Assembly (NCBI GenBank): GCA_025642065.1
Contig: JAODUP010000435.1
Span: 121,001 to 185,000 of the forward strand
Direction: 5' to 3'
Source: Paralvinella palmiformis
Taxonomy: Eukaryota; Annelida; Polychaeta; Terebellida; Alvinellidae
Length of the DNA: 64,000 nt
This document shows, one piece after another, positions 10,396-20,995 of the stretch. Position 1 is the first letter of the stretch; every line of letters starts with the position of its first letter. Under the pieces are notes generated by a model. The model was not told where the DNA came from and ran no database searches. It saw nothing but the letters and a program-made list of their open reading frames with translations. Made by a program: the position numbers and the translations under genes.

Positions 10396-12080
10396 CAATA
10401 TTAATAATACTTTAATAAAGCAGTATTACTGGTATGAGCCATTCAAACGTCTTATGCTGTGAAGTTATTTATTCACATAGTTAAAATCTATATATTTCAA
10501 AGAAGTTATATATTAAATTTATCGGTTATGGAAATGTGCATACATTTAAATGAGTTTTAGTTTATCAATTTAATTGAGGCAAATAAAAGTCATCATTGAC
10601 ATTTCGATGAAATGACGGATTTATAACGGCATACGGTATACATCTCGATAACAGAAACAAGTTGTATGATACAAATTATGAGTTATTGGTGATGATGAGC
10701 TAGTATATAAGATGCTACTTACACAAAACAAATCACCAATTGATAGGGTACAGTCCAGTGATACAGTGGTATAGATTAATGGGATTGACAATGCGCTCGA
10801 CAAACTACGAATTAACTATGATATGAACTCTTATTTGAAAAGCTTACTGAACATTACCGAAATACAACCTAAACAGGTCGCATGAACTACGGTCGCGTAC
10901 CTTTTCGAGATTTCCACCATTTCCTGTTTTGCTTAAAGTGAACCAATTGAATTAGACGATAACGTGTCATGCGCTATTTCGGCGTTAGCCAATCACTTGT
11001 CAGTGAACGCTGTAGCCGTCTATGAATCATCTCCATCAAGCAACGGAATTGGTTCTTCCTGGGTCACGTGGATAGTGCTATGTTAATGTAATTATAAAAC
11101 CTAACGCCGGACGTTCGCTTTTCCAAATTGACACTAATAAGAAGTGTTTGGCTTCGGTGCAAATACTAGTCATAGTGCCAAGATGCGAAGTAATATATGA
11201 GAAAACATCAAAACATATAAGAAAATATCCATATTTATACAAAAGAAACTGACGTGAATCGATAACAACATACAGAAAATTTCTAAATGAAAACTGTATT
11301 CACTAGTTATTGTATCTTTGGTGATAACTATTAACAAATGTGGAAGTTTGGTGACTGTGTAGGGGTACGTATGGGATATGGGTAAGTGATGATGTCTTTC
11401 TTTGTTTGTGCTCACGTACGTGTACAGTCGTAAACAGATGAGACTAATTGTATATATGAAATGCACGAAATGAGCCCCATAAGCAATGTCATTATCAGTC
11501 TTCTTGAATCTTTTGGTTTAGTCTTCAATTTATTTTGTTGGAAAACCCTTTCTGTCGAATTGCCTTCGAAATATTTTTAATAATAATTTATCAGCGTCGT
11601 TTTATTCAGAACTCTGCCTTTTTCTTGTCATTCGTCCATTATCGCTCTCTTTCGCACCATTAACGCAGCGAAAGTTCTACACACAATTCTTCTACCGAAT
11701 TCGAAAGTAATCTGTAATTACAGTGACGGGTGACCAGTTCGCTACGGCATTGGAACGAAATTGAATTCTTGCTCAAATCAATCTTGCCGCAATGGAAAAC
11801 ACTGGTACGAAAATGTATCAGGTCGATGTGATCTAGAGCCGTAAATACCAGGAATAACATTTGACGATGGCGAGAACAAATGAGGCTTCGAGCTTGCCAA
11901 CAAAAAACCAATGACGTTTTTCTATTGCATTGCTCTGCTACGTTTAGTAATATCTCTATATTATTAAATATGACATATTTTGATGGAGTTAACAATCACA
12001 AGAAATCGCGATGACGTACATATAACGTACATATAACGTACAAACAAACACATACACACAGACACTAACATTTTTCACTT
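10396..12080. other. AT-rich unique stretch, no gene recognised
   Basis: No tandem repeat or recognisable element is present apart from a few short direct words (three tandem ACGTACATATA-like units at 12013-12042). A CACGTG E-box lies at about 11054. Reading frames up to about 110 codons on the minus strand are AT-driven and lack splice or domain support. Confidence 0.45.
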
Positions 12081-12836
12081 GTCGAAATAATATATCCTAG
12101 CAGCACGTTGATACATCTCATCGTGGTTGGTGATATATCCTACGTGACATGTGATATATCCTGTGCTGTTCGTGATACATCTTATATTACTGGCCAATAT
12201 CAGTACTTGAGCCTTCAATAGAAACTGAATGAGATCGAGTTAAGGGATAATCTAAATATGTGATCATTTCGGTTCACGATGCCTGAGGTTTGTGATAATG
12301 GAGGTCTGTGGCGACTATTTTTGTTATGACTGAGGTTTATAATAATGGAGGTCTGTAGTGACTAATTTGTTTTGACTAAGGTTTCTGATAAATGATGTTG
12401 GTAATGACTGAAGTATATGATAACTGTGGTTTGTGTTAATGCAGGCATGTGGTGTGTGGTTAAGTGATGATCGAGCTGAGGTTTCTAATAATGGAGGTAT
12501 ATGATGACCGAGATTTGGAAGGATTGGAAAATGTGTTGGCTGCCATATATCATGATTTAAGTGTTTGATTTTGGGAGTTTGTGGTGATTGCTGTTTGAGA
12601 TTTGTGGTGATTAAGTTTTGTGGTGACTGAGGTTTGTGTGACCTAGGTGTATTGAGGTTTGTGGTTATTGATGTTTGTGACGATTTCAGTTTTCGATGTG
12701 GGGGGTTTTTGTAATAGGGATTTTTGATGATTGGTTTTGATGATGTTTGAGGTTTGTTATTTGTGGTTATTGAGGTTTTTCAGATTATTCTAATTCTTAT
12801 AGTAATAGCACAATTGATGAGTTTAGTCATGTTTAT
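12081..12836. repeat. Decayed G/T-rich tandem repeat
   Basis: GATATATCCT/GATACATCT words recur at 12090-12185, and then TGAGGTTTGTGGTGATT-type words recur with TAATGGAGGTCTGTGGTGACT spacing from about 12270 to 12790. Divergence between units is high. Confidence 0.55.
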
Positions 12837-13114
12837 ATGATAAAAAGTGTTGATCGCGTTGATAATAATATTGATAATACTGGCAATCATTATTATTGTA
12901 GGTACAGTAACATTAGTAGTTGTAAAAATAGTATTAATAGCAGTAGTAGCAGTAGTGGTGGTAGCAGTATTGTAGTATTGATGGTGGTCGTGGGGGTGGT
13001 AATGGAAAATATGGTACTTATTTATAGTAGTAGTAAGGGTAGTTGTTGTTGTTGTTATTGTCGTAGTTGTTGCTGTTGTTGTGGTGCTGGTAATTGTGAT
13101 GATGATGGTGGTGG

Positions 13115-13425
13115 TACTTGTAGTAGTAGTAGTAGTAGCATTATTATTATTATTAGTATTATTATTAGTAGTAGTAGTAGTAGTAGTAGTAGCATTATTA
13201 TTATTATTATTATTAGTAGTAGTAGTAGTAGTAGTAGCATTATTATTATTATTATTATTATTAGTAGTAGTAGTAGTAGCATTATTATTATTATTATTAT
13301 TATTATTAGTAGTAGTAGTAGTAGTAGTAGCATTATTATTATTATTATTATTATTATAGTAGTAGTAGTAGTAGTAGCATTATTATTATTATTATTATTA
13401 TTAGTAGTAGTAGTAGTAGTAGTAG

Positions 13426-13460
<35 letters not shown>

Positions 13461-13478
13461 GTAGTAGTAGTAGTAGTG
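13115..13478. repeat. Higher-order triplet array: CAT-(TAT)m-(TAG)n blocks
   Basis: Seven consecutive blocks each begin with CAT, continue in TAT/ATT triplets and finish in TAG triplets. Block starts are at about 13139, 13193, 13238, 13280, 13331, 13378 and 13426, so spacing is 42-54 bases. The flanks (12900-13114) are a looser GTT/TAG triplet region. The Ser/Ile-run reading frame across it is an artefact. Confidence 0.95.
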
Positions 13479-14663
13479 GTAGTAGTGGTTGTGATGGTTG
13501 TTTTGGTCGTATAAAACTGATCTTTGGCTCTTTTATTTACCATGCCATTTTCTACCATTTTACGAAGATGACCACGACGTATTCCTGTCAGCCATTTATG
13601 ACTGATGGCGTCATCGTTCGGGTCACGCGGTAATTCCGGATCAAATCGTCATCAGTGCCCGAAGCTTGCCCGACGGTCGACATCGAACGTGCCCGTCATC
13701 TGACAGGCGCTGAATTGACGCCAAATTCGGGTGGAAGGAAAAAACAAACCCGAGACGAGCGAACGCTCCGAGCTCGGTAATAAATGTTTTACGAGCGACA
13801 TTAAACGATTTGCTAGGCTAGCGCTAATGATGACCGATAGGGGGCGCCATCTCGTCATGACAGCGGCACCTGGCGGGACGACGTTCCCACACAAATAACG
13901 GATCCCCGGGATCACCAGACTCCCTCTGATGGACTTGGTTCAGTAGAGTGCGATGGATCCCGAGGACGGGCTTGGTTCAGTAGAAGGGGGGGGGGGAACA
14001 AACATCGATGAGGATTTTATTAATATTGCGTACTGGATGACCCCTGTCCTACCTCTTTAATTGAGTACAGTTTTAAGATTTTTGAAATGTTGTCAATATC
14101 GGTGCTAGTATTTTTATCAGTCGAGACTAGAATGTGAGAGAGCTCATGATTGACCCGTAAGTTCGTGCGTGTGGTTCACATGGTGAACGTCACTGGAAGA
14201 CGTACATAAGCCAGATTATAGTCTAAAATACTATCATGGTAAATGCTTAGTTAATTAAAGAAGATGAAACATAATATACAACATCAAATATATACCATTT
14301 ACAAAATAAATAAAGTAGCCATTGATATTACCAAATGGTAATATTATATAATAAGTATCCTTTGCGGAAACTGGTAGCGTGGCTAGTGACGTAGTTCCCG
14401 CAGGGCACATATTTCTAGCCCCAGAAATAAAATCCGAGACGGGCTATGTACAAAGGATGTTTCGTCTTCCACTTCGCCCCATTAGGTTTTGAGTCGTTTT
14501 CGCACATTTAATCCGCCAAATGGCCTCCGAGCCAAGAGTTCGAGTTCCTGACAAACTTTGATGGATGTTTTATCTTAGGAGATTGCTTCGTTCGTGTAGC
14601 TTACGACGCGCATAGAAGCGATTGCTAAACAACAACACGTATACGGTGTTCGTTTTTTAGATA
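13479..14663. other. Unique CpG-containing stretch, possible regulatory DNA
   Basis: 13560-13930 is rich in CpG and shows TGACAG and AATAAATGTTTTACGAG-type words and the CTCF-like site listed separately. 14380-14480 contains a faint family A SINE remnant (GGATGTTTCGTCTTCCACTTCGCCCC) on the plus strand. I see no gene. Confidence 0.4.
13831..13849 (+). promoter_or_regulatory. CTCF-like binding site
   Basis: TGACCGATAGGGGGCGCCA agrees with 17 of 19 positions of the animal CTCF consensus YGRCCASYAGRKGGCRSYV, including the whole AGGGGGCGC core. CTCF and this motif are conserved across bilaterians. Binding is inferred only. Confidence 0.4.
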
Positions 14664-14870
14664 CAGTAAAACATCACTAACCACCTTGATAAAACGGTTA
14701 TCTGGCTATTCCGACTAACCGACGTCAGTTTATGTTGCATCTGTTAGGGATAAACAAACGTGATCAGAATATTCACTAACAGGGCATTCATTATCCATTA
14801 TCCACACTCTCGGCTCATTGGGTCGTAATACACAAGTCGTGTGGGTGGCTTAGTCATACAGGTTTCACTG
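14664..14870. mobile_element. pogo/Tigger-like MITE (207 bp, non-autonomous DNA transposon)
   Basis: The element is bounded by CAGTAAAAC at the left and GTTTCACTG at the right, which are inverted copies (CAGTRAAAC), and both ends are flanked by the dinucleotide TA (14662-14663 and 14871-14872), the usual target duplication of the Tc1/mariner-pogo superfamily. Similarity of the ends continues inward (CACTAACCACC against the reverse complement GACTAAGCCACC). The left interior GATAAAACGGTTATCTGGCTA resembles Tigger-type terminal regions. There is no room for a transposase, so it would have been moved in trans. Confidence 0.75.
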
Positions 14871-14872
14871 TA

Positions 14873-15651
14873 GGTATACTGTACGTGGCAATCTTACAAG
14901 CCTTTGCTTACATTGCATCTTTTTCAATTGACGCAAACTCATCGAGTTTGAGGCTTTGAATGCGCGCAAAGGAAGTTTCCAAAGTTAGTTGTTTTACTGG
15001 GGAACACGTTCAGACCCACAGGACGATAACAGTAGCACGTTGTTATTTGTCGGTACGTTTTGAACAGACGCTGATGTATCATGACAGAATTTCATCTGAC
15101 AGCTAATAAATCGGGATTCATGACGGTCCCAGGACTTCAACGCTTGCCCCCGTTCCCAACAAGAAAGCAGCGTGTGCCGTTATTAGCCACCGCGCCCCTA
15201 TTGGAGCTGTCCCGTATTAACAACGCCATTGTCAGCGAAAAGAACGATTATCTGCCTGAGATAAGCTAATGGAGGAGTGACAGGTGACATGTAAACAACA
15301 CCTCGGCATTGACCCAGGTGAGAATTGGCCACGACCGGAGATGGCGGTCCAGTCACGCCATAATCGGATTAATAATTGTCACTCTGTGTTTGTAGTTTTT
15401 TCTTCGTTCTTATGATATTTTGGTTATTTTTCTCGATCGTATGGCGCCTTACAGAAGTTGATCGTGTTCAGTTTTCGAGGGGAATAATTGGTCGCGGATT
15501 AGTCGATCGGGAGGATTGTGTCGTCAATGGACGATGTCGCAACGCGGCATGCGAAATGACGATAAATTAATTAGTTTTCGGGGCTGATAGGTGCCTGCGT
15601 GTTGTTACACCCCATACACTAATTCGCTGACTCATTGACCCACTCACTCGC
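14873..15651. other. Unique stretch rich in homeodomain-type words
   Basis: TAATTA-like and GATTA-like words (for example AATTAATTAG near 15566) and an open frame at 15081-15269 occur here, but nothing has splice or domain support. It could be a conserved non-coding element. Confidence 0.35.
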
Positions 15652-15752
15652 TCGCTGACTGACTGACTGACTGACTGATTGACTAACTGTCTGATTGACT
15701 GGCTCACTCACTCACTCACTCACTCACTCACTCACTCACTCACTCACTCACC
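15652..15752. repeat. (CTGA)n then (CTCA)n microsatellite
   Basis: CTGA tetramers (about 15652-15678) are followed by CTCA tetramers (15706-15750). Confidence 0.95.
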
Positions 15753-16417
15753 ATACGACAGCGAGTATTATGCACTCATACATACTATTTTACATGCACA
15801 AGAACACCCCTTCATGCACAAGACGTCAATACGTAGCTACAAATGCAACCACTGACAAAACGACGCAGACCACCACTGACCCCAACCCAGTCACTGCCAC
15901 CCAAGACACATTTTCCCTCGAATCCATCGCCCCCTTCCCACAACCCCCCACTCCACGACGTCCACGTCGCTTCCCGAACGAGACGCCGGCTCCAGAACCG
16001 CGATCCGGAACAGAAACACACCGTGACACGTGTCTAACATCCCGTAGAGAAAACGCTTAACCAAGCATTAGCGGCCGCACGGGGACAGGCGATATAGCGG
16101 GCTATCAACAAACAGCCTTTTAGCTAGAGCTAGTCTTATAGACTCTAATCACTATAATGAAAGTGGGCGTGCTATAAGCTGGACACGTTTTGTGGGAAGC
16201 CGTCGTCGACGAACGGGCACATATCTCTCGGCCGTCTGAATAATATCACCAATAACAAGATACCTGACGGCCGAACACTTCATCAACAACGGAAGTCATT
16301 TGCTTAATTAATGGAGAGAAATAAAACCTATTGTGCTTTTGTCTGCTAATCGGCGGCGAAAATGTATCCTTTATTATTATTTCTCATTAATACAGGGGAT
16401 CCTTTACATCATCGTGC
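15753..16417. other. Unique stretch, AC-rich then AT-rich
   Basis: 15830-16030 is a C/A-rich region open on both strands because it lacks T-A-rich stops. I see no gene. Confidence 0.4.
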
Positions 16418-16525
16418 TCATCATCATCAGCAGCAGCGCATCATCATCATCATCATCATCACCATCATTATCATCTTCAGTATCGTCATCAACAACAACA
16501 ACAACAACATCATCATCATCTTCAA
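16418..16525. repeat. (ATC)n and (ACA)n triplet repeat
   Basis: ATC/AGC triplets are followed by ACA and ATC triplets. Confidence 0.93.
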
Positions 16526-16574
16526 TGTCTCATATAAATGACGTTTTCATGGTCTATTATGGGTTTAAATCGTA

Positions 16575-16665
16575 GCATGGCTCCATTAGAAGGATGTTTC
16601 ATCTTTCGCTTCGTCCTATTTCTTTTGGAGGTCATTTGGTCCATTCAGCCTGCCGTAAACACCGT
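16575..16665 (+). mobile_element. Family A SINE fragment (body only)
   Basis: The GGATGTTTCATCTTTCGCTTCGTCC...TTTTGGAGGTCATTTGGTCCATTC segment matches the family A body. The tRNA head and tail are lost or unrecognisable. It directly follows an (ATC)n array, which is notable because the family tail is ATC. Confidence 0.6.
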
Positions 16666-17030
16666 AGTTTTCCTATTTCAACGTGTCACTGATTGGTTAG
16701 TGAATGTTAAGCACTTTAAAAATCAATATTCCCCATTCGATTGGTTTTTATTACGTTTGTCTCCGAGGCCTTGAACGTTAATTTCCCAGCTGAGTTGCGC
16801 AATGTTATACTAACTTGACTTCTACAGGCGTATGAAATTCATATATTTATGGACATGAATATGGATCTGAGGGTTTTATTGGTGATGGTGTCCTTGTTAG
16901 AGAAGCGTGGACTGAGGTAGATGGAAAATGCATGTTCTGGCTAATGGCTAACCATGTCCTCTTTCCTAGTTTCATTAATTTAGGTAGTTTGGCTAGCCTG
17001 GCTAGTTGGACTAGTTTGGTTGGTTCGGGT
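16666..17030. other. Unique stretch leading into GGCTAG-rich DNA
   Basis: No gene is seen. At 16985-17026 the words GGCTAGCCTGGCTAGTTGG resemble the sub-units of the minisatellite at 17229. Confidence 0.45.
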
Positions 17031-17076
17031 GAGTGAGTGAGTAAGTGAGTGAGTGAGTGAGTGAGTGAGTGAGTGC
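17031..17076. repeat. (GTGA)n microsatellite
   Basis: About 11 units of GTGA with one GTAA. This is the complement class of the (CTCA)n arrays elsewhere. Confidence 0.95.
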
Positions 17077-17228
17077 TTAGTCTAGACTCGGCCATATGAA
17101 CCTAAGGCATATGACTGTAGAAAATATGGACCTTGGACATATGATCTAGGGACACCTGGGTTTGGGACCGGGATTAGATATCTGCAGCTATATGGTCCGC
17201 AGCACAGGGTGCAAAACCTGTACAATGA

Positions 17229-18200
17229 AATGTCTGGTTTGGTCGGCTTGGCTGGTTTGATCAGTATGGCTGGTTTGGTCGATTTGGCTTGTCTAGTCAG
17301 TCTGTCCAGCTTGGTTCGTCTAGCTGGGTGAGATGGGCTGGTCGGGCTGGATGGTTTGGTCGGCTTGGCTGGTTTGATCAGTATGGCTGGTTTGGTCGAT
17401 TTGGCTTGTCTAGTCAGTCTGTCCGGCTTGGTTCGTCTAGCTGGGTGAGATGGGCTGGTCGGGCTGGATGGTTTGGTCGGCTTGGCTGGTTTGATCAGTA
17501 TGGCTGGTTTGGTCGATTTGGCTTGTCTAGTCAGTCTGTCCGGCTTGGTTCGTCTAGCTGGGTGAGGTGGGCTGGTCGGGCTGGATGGTTTGGTCGGCTT
17601 GGCTGGTTTGATCAGTATGGCTGGTTTGGTCGATTTGGCTTGTCTAGTCAGTCTGTCCGGCTTGGTTCGTCTAGCTGGGTGAGATGGGCTGGTCGGGCTG
17701 GATGGTTTGGTCGGCTTGGCTGATTTGATCAGTATGGCTGGTTTGGTCGATTTGGCTTGTCTGGTCAGTCTGTCCGGCTTGGTTCGTCTAGCTGGGTGAG
17801 ATGGGCTGGTCGGGCTGGATGGTTTGGTCGGCTTGGCTGGTTTGATCAGTATGGCTGGTTTGGTCGATTTGGCTTGTCTAGTCAGTCTGTCCGGCTTGGT
17901 TCGTCTAGCTGGGTGAGATGGGCTGGTCGGGCTGGATGGTTTGGTCGGCTTGGCTGATTTGATCAGTATGGCTGGTTTGGTCGATTTGGCTTGTCTGGTC
18001 AGTCTGTCCAGCTTGGTTCGTCTAGCTGGGTGAGATGGGCTGGTCGGGCTGGATGGTTTGGTCGGTTTGACTGATTTGATCAGTATGGCTGGTTTAGTCG
18101 ATTTGGCTTGTCTGGTCAGTCTGTCCGGCTTGGTTCGTCTAGCTGGGTGAGATGGGCTGGTCGGGCTGGATGGTTTGGTCGGCTTGGCTGGTTTGGTCCG
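17229..18200. repeat. 117-bp minisatellite, about 8 copies
   Basis: The word GTCTAGTCAGTCTGTCC (or GTCTGG...) starts at 17291, 17408, 17525, 17642, 17759, 17876, 17993 and 18110, an exact 117-base period. Copies are nearly identical. Each unit is itself built from GGCTGGTTTGGTCG-like sub-units. 117 is divisible by three, so a repetitive reading frame (39-residue period, Trp/Gly/Arg-rich) stays open at 17289-17723 and 17757-17957, interrupted where GGCTGGTTTG became GGCTGATTTG. I regard that frame as a by-product. Confidence 0.97.
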
Positions 18201-18344
18201 TCCCTATGACTGGTTTGGTTAGTACGACTGGATATGATGACCTGGATAGTCAGATCCCACCACCCCCTTATCTCTTATTAGCACAATCAGTACACTGATA
18301 GTGAACAGACAGAGAGTCAGACAGATAAACATAGAGTCAGATAC

Positions 18345-18381
18345 ATACACACACACAGACACACACACACACACACACACA
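18345..18381. repeat. (CA)n microsatellite
   Basis: CA repeats follow AGACAGA-rich sequence at 18305-18344. Confidence 0.93.
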
Positions 18382-18900
18382 TAGTGGCAAATCTGCAATA
18401 ATGACAAATGTGATCTAACCTAATATTGCACCCGGGGTCAGTAAATCCAAGGTGGAACACCTTACTAACTAGCCACATTCGTTGTATTTGTCTAAAACCA
18501 AGATAAATGCAAATAGCACATATTTTAAAAGTATCGAATGTATTCGAGCATTACTGTAATTTCATCACGATATCGCCTTACCATATCGCCGTATTAGCGC
18601 GTTACCATATTATCTTGTTATCGCGCCGGTGTATCATCAGATTATCATCTATAGCGTTATCGCTGACTGAGGTTATCAATTATCGCTCACTCGGTGACTA
18701 ACAAGCAAACTTCAAATGTTGACGCGTTCTCGTGACAAGTGTTAGGTGTCTCAGATTGAGACAACGTCCTTCAAGTTATCCCATCAAAAGCTTGCCACCT
18801 TTTACGAATATCCATTTTAAGCGAAAATAAAAGCACTTGTTTCCACAAAACAACCCACTACCGTCACTTATTGTTGCCAAACGGCAAACTCCGGCCATCT
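18382..18900. other. Unique stretch with a loose TATC-type repetition
   Basis: At 18540-18700, words such as ATATCGCCTTACCATATCGCCG and TTACCATATTATC recur, suggesting another decayed tandem repeat. No gene is seen. Confidence 0.4.
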
Positions 18901-18901
18901 C

Positions 18902-18915
18902 GTCGCCATGGCAAC
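18902..18915. promoter_or_regulatory. RFX X-box
   Basis: GTCGCCATGGCAAC fits every position of the X-box consensus GTHNYYATRRNAAC bound by RFX factors, classically at ciliary gene promoters. It is nearly palindromic. Function is inferred. Confidence 0.45.
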
Positions 18916-18960
18916 GAAGTATTTAATTTTTTCCGAACTGTTAAGTTGAACGCATGTCAT

Positions 18961-18972
18961 TACGCATGCGCA
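18961..18972. promoter_or_regulatory. NRF1-like site
   Basis: TACGCATGCGCA matches 11 of 12 positions of the NRF1 consensus YGCGCAYGCGCR. It lies 46 bases after the RFX box, in a CpG-containing block (18880-19250) that may be a promoter. Confidence 0.4.
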
Positions 18973-19047
18973 CAATGCGCGGGCCACGATTTCGTGCAAA
19001 GTCAGTTAAATGGACAAAAATGTTGATGCGCTAACGAAGAAACGGCG

Positions 19048-19242
19048 TTATTTATTGCGAAAATCTTCTCCGTGAAAGGAAGTGGTCGGTTTTTGGACCA
19101 TTACCGGCTCCGTTTTTCCAACATTCGACTTCGGGAGAGGGAATTTTGGCGAAACGAGAATGCCTCGCGTAATTAAAATGCATGGCGTATCGTGGAGCCG
19201 AGGGGGATCGAGGGAAATGTCGTCTGCTCTGAACTGATCCAT
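19048..19242 (-). CDS. Low-confidence small ORF (64 aa), unknown product
   Basis: On the minus strand an ATG with good context (GAAATGG) opens a 64-residue frame beginning MDQFRADDISLDPPRL and ending ...HGEDFRNK. The residue mix (Pro, Lys, charged residues, one Cys) looks protein-like, and CpG content is higher than in the flanks. No domain is recognised. It may instead be a conserved non-coding element that happens to be open. Confidence 0.2.
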   Translation of the reverse strand: MDQFRADDISLDPPRLHDTPCILITRGILVSPKFPLPKSNVGKTEPVMVQKPTTSFHGEDFRNK

Positions 19243-19454
19243 TTCCTCAGGCGGAAGTCAACATCTGAGGATAATGTTTATTTGTGTTTGTTAGTGAAAG
19301 CCAACAGTTTCCCTTATCAAAGATGATGTCAGTATGTAAATATCTTTTCTGCCTGTCTGTCTGACTAATCGGGTATACCTATCTATATAACTAGATAGAT
19401 AGATATATATCTCTCTCTCTCTAGTTGTTTCATATAGACTTCCCATATTGTCCA

Positions 19455-19790
19455 ACTGACTGACTGACTGACTGACCGAAACACTCAAACCACCACTCAC
19501 TCACTCACTCACTCACTCACTCACTCACTCACTCACTCACTCACTCACTCACTCACTCACTCACTCACCACTCACCCCACCACTCACTCACTCACTCACT
19601 CACTCACTCACTCACTCCCACTCACTCACTCACTCACTCACTCACTCACTCACTCACTCACTCACTCACTCACTCACTCACTCACTCACTCACTCACTCA
19701 CTCACTCACTCACTCACTCACTCACTCACTCACTCACTCACTCACTCACTCACTCACTCACTCACTCACTCACTCACTCACTCACTCACT
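19455..19790. repeat. Long (ACTC)n microsatellite
   Basis: CTGA repeats (19455-19477) lead into about 295 bases of ACTC with a few CCAC interruptions. This is one of the longest tetranucleotide arrays here. Confidence 0.97.
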
Positions 19791-19999
19791 ACCCAACTTC
19801 CTATATACCCCATTCATAAAAATGTTTACCAAAGCCGTCTTGTTTACGTCCAATTGGTGCTTTGTCTCTAGTATTACTGTACACAGTCGTATAAGTCACA
19901 ACTATCGTATGGTGATGTATAGGGGAGGGGGGTACTTTAATGAGAAATAATGAATATTTGAAGACAATGAGCTTTGGTGGAGAGGAAGAATCTCTCACA

Positions 20000-20034
20000 T
20001 ACACACATACACACAGAGAGAGAGAGGGGGGGGT

Positions 20035-20070
<36 letters not shown>

Positions 20071-20080
20071 GGGGGGGGTT
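20000..20080. repeat. Duplicated compound repeat: (CA)n(GA)n(G)n twice
   Basis: A CA-GA-poly(G) module occurs twice in tandem (about 20000-20033 and 20034-20079), so a compound microsatellite has itself been duplicated. Confidence 0.93.
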
Positions 20081-20820
20081 GCCATTATCAAATAAACCAT
20101 TAACATAAAGGATTAGTTTAGACATCAAAGTATACCTAACACACTAACTTATCAGATACCTTATACCACAATCAGGCCACATCAATCAGTTGCTAGGACA
20201 CATCACGGAGTACCCCCAGAGACAGAGTACATTCTTTTCTAGGGGATCATTTGTTGACGACAGGACACCTTTGTCGCATCAAAGAAACAGATAATTATGA
20301 TTTGTGCATAAAAAGCCGACATGAAGCTTTCATCAAGCGAATGTCATATTATCGACCCGTCCAAAATTGATAGCATGGCAACAGATTATTGTAAACAAAA
20401 CAGGCATAAAGTTGATGAGTGGAGTATATACACATTATAATGTAGGATAAGTTATTGCATTGCCATTCACTATCAGGCTCCATGACACATCGCGACTTAA
20501 AACCTATATTTAGATACCAGCTTTAAATGGGACCATGGCAAATAATCCCTAAATACAGATGATCCCTTAATACATGTTCTTTTCTTGTAACAAAAGTGGC
20601 CCAATATATTAGAGGTATCAGTTTGGTGGTCTTTTAGGAAAGGTTTGCCACGTAAACCAGATGGTCGTTCGAACAGGTTTTCACTGTTAAACGTAAACGA
20701 CGATAGAAATGTCGTTGGACTGCAGTTTGCAGATTGCAGTCTGGTATAACAGACGCCGAATTGCAGAATGTCAAATGACACAACGAGCCAGAATTGAACG
20801 CACCACAATATAGCATTGCA
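20081..20820. other. Unique stretch, no gene recognised
   Basis: AT-rich sequence without tandem repeats. Minus-strand open frames lack domain or splice support. Confidence 0.45.
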
Positions 20821-20995
20821 TGACATGACGTTACACGACACAACATGACATGACATGACATGACATGACATCACATCACATCACATCACATCACATCACA
20901 TCACATCACATCACATCACATAGTATAACATAACGTAACATAACTTGATAAGATATGGAATAGCATGACAGTCGTCATCGTGACATGACATAAAT
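20821..20995. repeat. (CATGA)n and (CATCA)n pentanucleotide repeat
   Basis: ACATG pentamers (20843-20868) switch to ACATC pentamers to about 20920, followed by imperfect CATAA/CATGA units. Confidence 0.95.

Noticed and set aside
10396..12080. Minus-strand frames up to about 110 codons
   Set aside because: They are AT-driven, with no start context, splice pair or recognisable domain.
12837..13558. Long reading frames on both strands rich in Ser, Ile, Leu, Asn and Thr runs
   Set aside because: They translate the TAT/TAG triplet array. Open frames on both strands with homopolymeric residues are expected from triplet repeats.
17289..17957. Trp/Gly-rich repetitive protein with a 39-residue period
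   Set aside because: The unit length (117) is a multiple of three, so the frame stays open automatically. It starts and ends inside the array and has no flanking exon or domain.
17229..18200. CRISPR-like or satellite centromere array
   Set aside because: There are no spacers between units, units are contiguous, and the genome is eukaryotic; eight copies are far too few for a centromeric satellite claim.
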